NCBI GenBank assembly: GCA_005792355.1
Contig: SXSC01000295.1
Coordinates: 1 to 35,655, forward strand
Source: Opitutaceae bacterium
GTDB lineage: Bacteria > Verrucomicrobiota > Verrucomicrobiia > Opitutales > Opitutaceae
Reading direction: 5' to 3'
Length of the DNA: 35,655 nt
Shown: positions 33,453-35,655 of the stretch, one piece after another
Layout of the letters: each line of letters starts with the position of its first letter
How positions within the stretch are numbered: the stretch's first letter is position 1
Notes under the pieces: model-generated
Databases searched by the model: none
What the model saw: the letters and a program-made list of their open reading frames with translations, nothing else
Told to the model about the DNA's origin: nothing
Position numbers and translations under genes: made by a program

Positions 33453-35377
33453 AACCCGTCATGAATACCTGCGTAACGGCTCTCCTTCTCGCTGGCGCAA
33501 TCGTCAACGCCCGCGCGCAGATTGCGCCGACGAATTTGCCGCCGTCAATTGTTCACGTTGCGAAAACGGGACATGATTCGAAAAATGGATCGGTGAGTTC
33601 ACCCCTGCTGACAATCGCTGCCGCATCAAAAATTGCGATGCCGGGGGACGTCATTCTGGTGCACGCGGGAACTTATCGTGAATGGATTCGACCCGAACGA
33701 GGTGGCACAGGTGAGGATAAAAGAATAATTTACCGGGCAGCGCCAGGGGAGAAGGTGTTCATCAAGGGGTCAGAAAGAATAACAAACTGGGTTAAAGTTC
33801 ATCCCGGAGTCTGGATGGTTGAAATACCCAATGCCTTCTTTGGCGATTACAACCCTTACACGTTAAACATTTCAGGCGGATGGCTTGAATATGGAAAATG
33901 GCATCATCGAGGACAGGTATATCTGAACGGGGTTGGTTTCCGTGAAGTAGAGTCAATCCATGAACTGGTGGCATCGAAAAACTGCTGGCAGGCATACGCA
34001 AATGAGACAACGACCATAATTCACGGCAACTTTGGGGCCGCAGACCCGAATGCGGAATTGGCGGAAATCAACGTCCGCGAAAGCATCTTCATGCCCGAGC
34101 GGCCGGGTGTGAACTATATCACGGTCGACGGTTTTCATATCCTGCAGGCGGCATCCAACTGGACGCCGCCCTCGCAAGAATTGCAAATGGGCGCAATCGG
34201 CCCAAGGCTTGGGAAACACTGGATCATTGAAAACTGTGATATATCTCACGCAAAATCTACTGGCATAGTCCTCGGAAGAGCACCCGGTGTGGATTATGCC
34301 GATATAAACGCCTATGGTGATCATATCATTCGCAACAATGTGATACATCATTGTGGGCAGGCAGGCATTCTGGGTGCTCACGGCGCAACGCGTAGCACAA
34401 TCAGCGGCAACCTAATTGAGGAGATTAACTATTTGCGGGAATTTGGCGGTATGGAAACGGCGGCCATAAAATTCCATCATTCCGTGGATGTGATCATTTC
34501 CAACAACCTTATCCGCGGTGTGCGTAATCTGTTTTCGTGTGCGGGATTTGGGATTTGGATTGATTGGGGCAACCAGGGGACTCGCATCACCCGAAATATT
34601 ATCTATGACATTGATAATTACTGCATTCACCTAGAAATGAATCACGGCTCCATTCTGGTCGACCACAATGTCATTGTTGGCGACACGTATGGAGTGAATG
34701 CTGAAGGTGAAGAATTCTCGCAGCATCGGGGCGGAGTGAACACGAGCACCGAAGCGGTGGTTTATGCGCACAACCTGTTTGTGGATGCGAATCAGGCGTA
34801 TAGCGAGTTCACCACCCGGTTGTCAGGCTATTTCAAGCCCCATACAAAGATCACAATGGGGAGTAAACAGGGAACCCATCGTGAAGACAAATGGTTCAAC
34901 AACATCTTCATCAGGCGGGGACTCGATCGCACTCCATATTTGAGATATGTGCCAATCAAGGAATCAAAGGATGTGCTGGTGGTTGTGAGTGAAGAATTCG
35001 GAGGAGCTCCAGACATGCTTTCCGATTACAACCTGTTTTTGGAGGGGGCCAAAGGAACTTTGTTTGGTGATAAGCATAGTGTGGTCGACCCTTTTAAAGC
35101 CCGATTTAAAATTGAAGGTCACCCGACTGGTGTGACAATCCGGTTTGCGATGAACCACACATATAAGCGGGTAAAGTCTCCACTGGTGGACAAATCTCTG
35201 GTCGGCGTTTTCTCCACGCTTGGGCAAACCATTGAAGATAAGAATGGAATCGCAATTTCTGTGAACACCGATATATCCGGCCATACATTTGAAGAACCTA
35301 CGGTGGGTCCCTCATCCAGTTTAGCTGAAGGACTCAATACGATTACGTGGGACCGATCCAGGGGGTCAGTCCGCTAG
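33449..35377 (+). CDS. GH120-like beta-xylosidase (right-handed beta-helix)
   Basis: 642 aa. A signal peptide ends at NARAQ. The mature protein follows GH120 closely: VHVAKTGHDSKNGS, PGDVILVHAGTYREWIRPER, APGEKVFIKGSERITNW and IPNAFFGDYNPY, then beta-helix rungs. The two catalytic positions known in the Thermoanaerobacterium enzyme, as I recall it (Asp382 and Glu405), are matched by D372 in WIDWGNQGTRIT and E396 in HLEMNHGS. Family enzymes release xylose from the non-reducing end of xylo-oligosaccharides; this one is probably periplasmic. Length is normal, so it appears complete. It is AT-richer than most of the window and pairs divergently with the enolase-like gene, suggesting the two arrived together. 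Confidence 0.88.
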   Translation: MKPVMNTCVTALLLAGAIVNARAQIAPTNLPPSIVHVAKTGHDSKNGSVSSPLLTIAAASKIAMPGDVILVHAGTYREWIRPERGGTGEDKRIIYRAAPGEKVFIKGSERITNWVKVHPGVWMVEIPNAFFGDYNPYTLNISGGWLEYGKWHHRGQVYLNGVGFREVESIHELVASKNCWQAYANETTTIIHGNFGAADPNAELAEINVRESIFMPERPGVNYITVDGFHILQAASNWTPPSQELQMGAIGPRLGKHWIIENCDISHAKSTGIVLGRAPGVDYADINAYGDHIIRNNVIHHCGQAGILGAHGATRSTISGNLIEEINYLREFGGMETAAIKFHHSVDVIISNNLIRGVRNLFSCAGFGIWIDWGNQGTRITRNIIYDIDNYCIHLEMNHGSILVDHNVIVGDTYGVNAEGEEFSQHRGGVNTSTEAVVYAHNLFVDANQAYSEFTTRLSGYFKPHTKITMGSKQGTHREDKWFNNIFIRRGLDRTPYLRYVPIKESKDVLVVVSEEFGGAPDMLSDYNLFLEGAKGTLFGDKHSVVDPFKARFKIEGHPTGVTIRFAMNHTYKRVKSPLVDKSLVGVFSTLGQTIEDKNGIAISVNTDISGHTFEEPTVGPSSSLAEGLNTITWDRSRGSVR

Positions 35378-35655
35378 TTGTTAATTTTTCCGCGAGAGGT
35401 ATACACGCACCGAGGCTGGTTTTCCCATGTACAATTGATTCGCGAGCCAGCGGTGGGGCGGTGCCACCGTGGAGCGCAGGCTTCGTGCGATGGCAACCTT
35501 CCACTCAGTTCCCTTGGGTGTAGAACGCCAGTTCATCTTCGACAGCGGCGCCAACTAGAACCCGACACGTAAGTATCTGGTTTTACGTGGGCGCCGGCCT
35601 GCGTGAGCGGTAGTGCTTGGGGCCTTTACGCAGACCCCATGATCACCCCGGCTCA
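35378..35655. other. Gene-free end of window, possible gene scar
   Basis: No recognisable gene. One plus frame ending at TAG (about 35555-35557) reads MATFHSVPLGVERQFIFDSG with GC-rich third positions. It could be the 3' tail of a lost gene, but I cannot name a family. GC content rises again here, marking the right edge of the AT-richer block. Confidence 0.35.

Noticed and set aside
33449..33466. Third copy of the LacI operator (ATGAAACCCGTCATG)
   Set aside because: It is the start of the GH120-like coding sequence, has only partial match to the core and is not palindromic in the same way.

Overview
The window looks like an accessory stretch of a GC-rich, polysaccharide-degrading Verrucomicrobiota genome, most likely Opitutaceae-like. 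This is inferred from gene content. It holds planctomycete/verrucomicrobial cytochrome proteins (PSCyt1-DUF1549-DUF1553, DUF1501, and a DUF1080/membrane-bound dehydrogenase/CxxCH fusion). It also holds TonB-dependent receptors with the FEV/FEI motif after the signal peptide, Tat-exported Gfo/Idh and enolase-superfamily enzymes, right-handed beta-helix proteins and LacI-type regulators. Most starts lack a Shine-Dalgarno sequence. No rRNA, tRNA or CRISPR array was seen.

Layout. (1) 1-6076 is a graveyard zone around a REP-associated tyrosine transposase (RAYT, 4856-5779, minus). It contains a deleted copy of the RAYT element (1-232), the 5' end of an S9-type peptidase gene (232-710), a GH117-like gene that lost its middle (1276-1711), an intact beta-helix/PDZ protein (1739-4135), a thioredoxin-fold fragment (about 4480-4709), the RAYT with its 72-bp tandem and inverted flanking repeats, and the 5' stub of an exported-protein gene (5920-6076). 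(2) 6138-21821 is a tight six-gene minus-strand operon with gaps of 20-27 bp. In transcription order it encodes an exported alpha-toroid-like protein, a Tat Gfo/Idh oxidoreductase, a 1479-aa DUF1080/SGNH/dehydrogenase/HEAT/cytochrome fusion, a TonB receptor, a PSCyt1-DUF1549-DUF1553 protein and a DUF1501 protein. A LacI regulator (22025-23044) faces it divergently. (3) 23045-23430 packs scars of a BrnT/CopG-type toxin-antitoxin pair and of a third LacI paralogue. (4) 23432-30387 is a second minus-strand cluster: TonB receptor, ExuT-like MFS transporter and FAD-dependent oxidoreductase. A second, paralogous LacI (30531-31628) faces it divergently. REP-like and purine-rich repeats fill its gaps. 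(5) About 31750-35377 is visibly AT-richer. It has an AraC C-terminal scar, a Tat-exported enolase-superfamily enzyme and a divergent GH120-like beta-xylosidase.

Working model (inference). There are two paralogous regulator-plus-operon modules for capture and oxidative or hydrolytic processing of plant- or alga-derived glycans. Each is controlled by a LacI protein that may bind the same palindromic core, TGAAACCCTTCA. This core is present once in each divergent promoter, with its centre about 135 bp upstream of the operon start codon in both. The first module joins a TonB receptor to PVC-specific multi-domain cytochrome proteins of unknown role and is the best candidate here for an undescribed system. 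Repeat-mediated deletion and insertion have clearly been remodelling the region.
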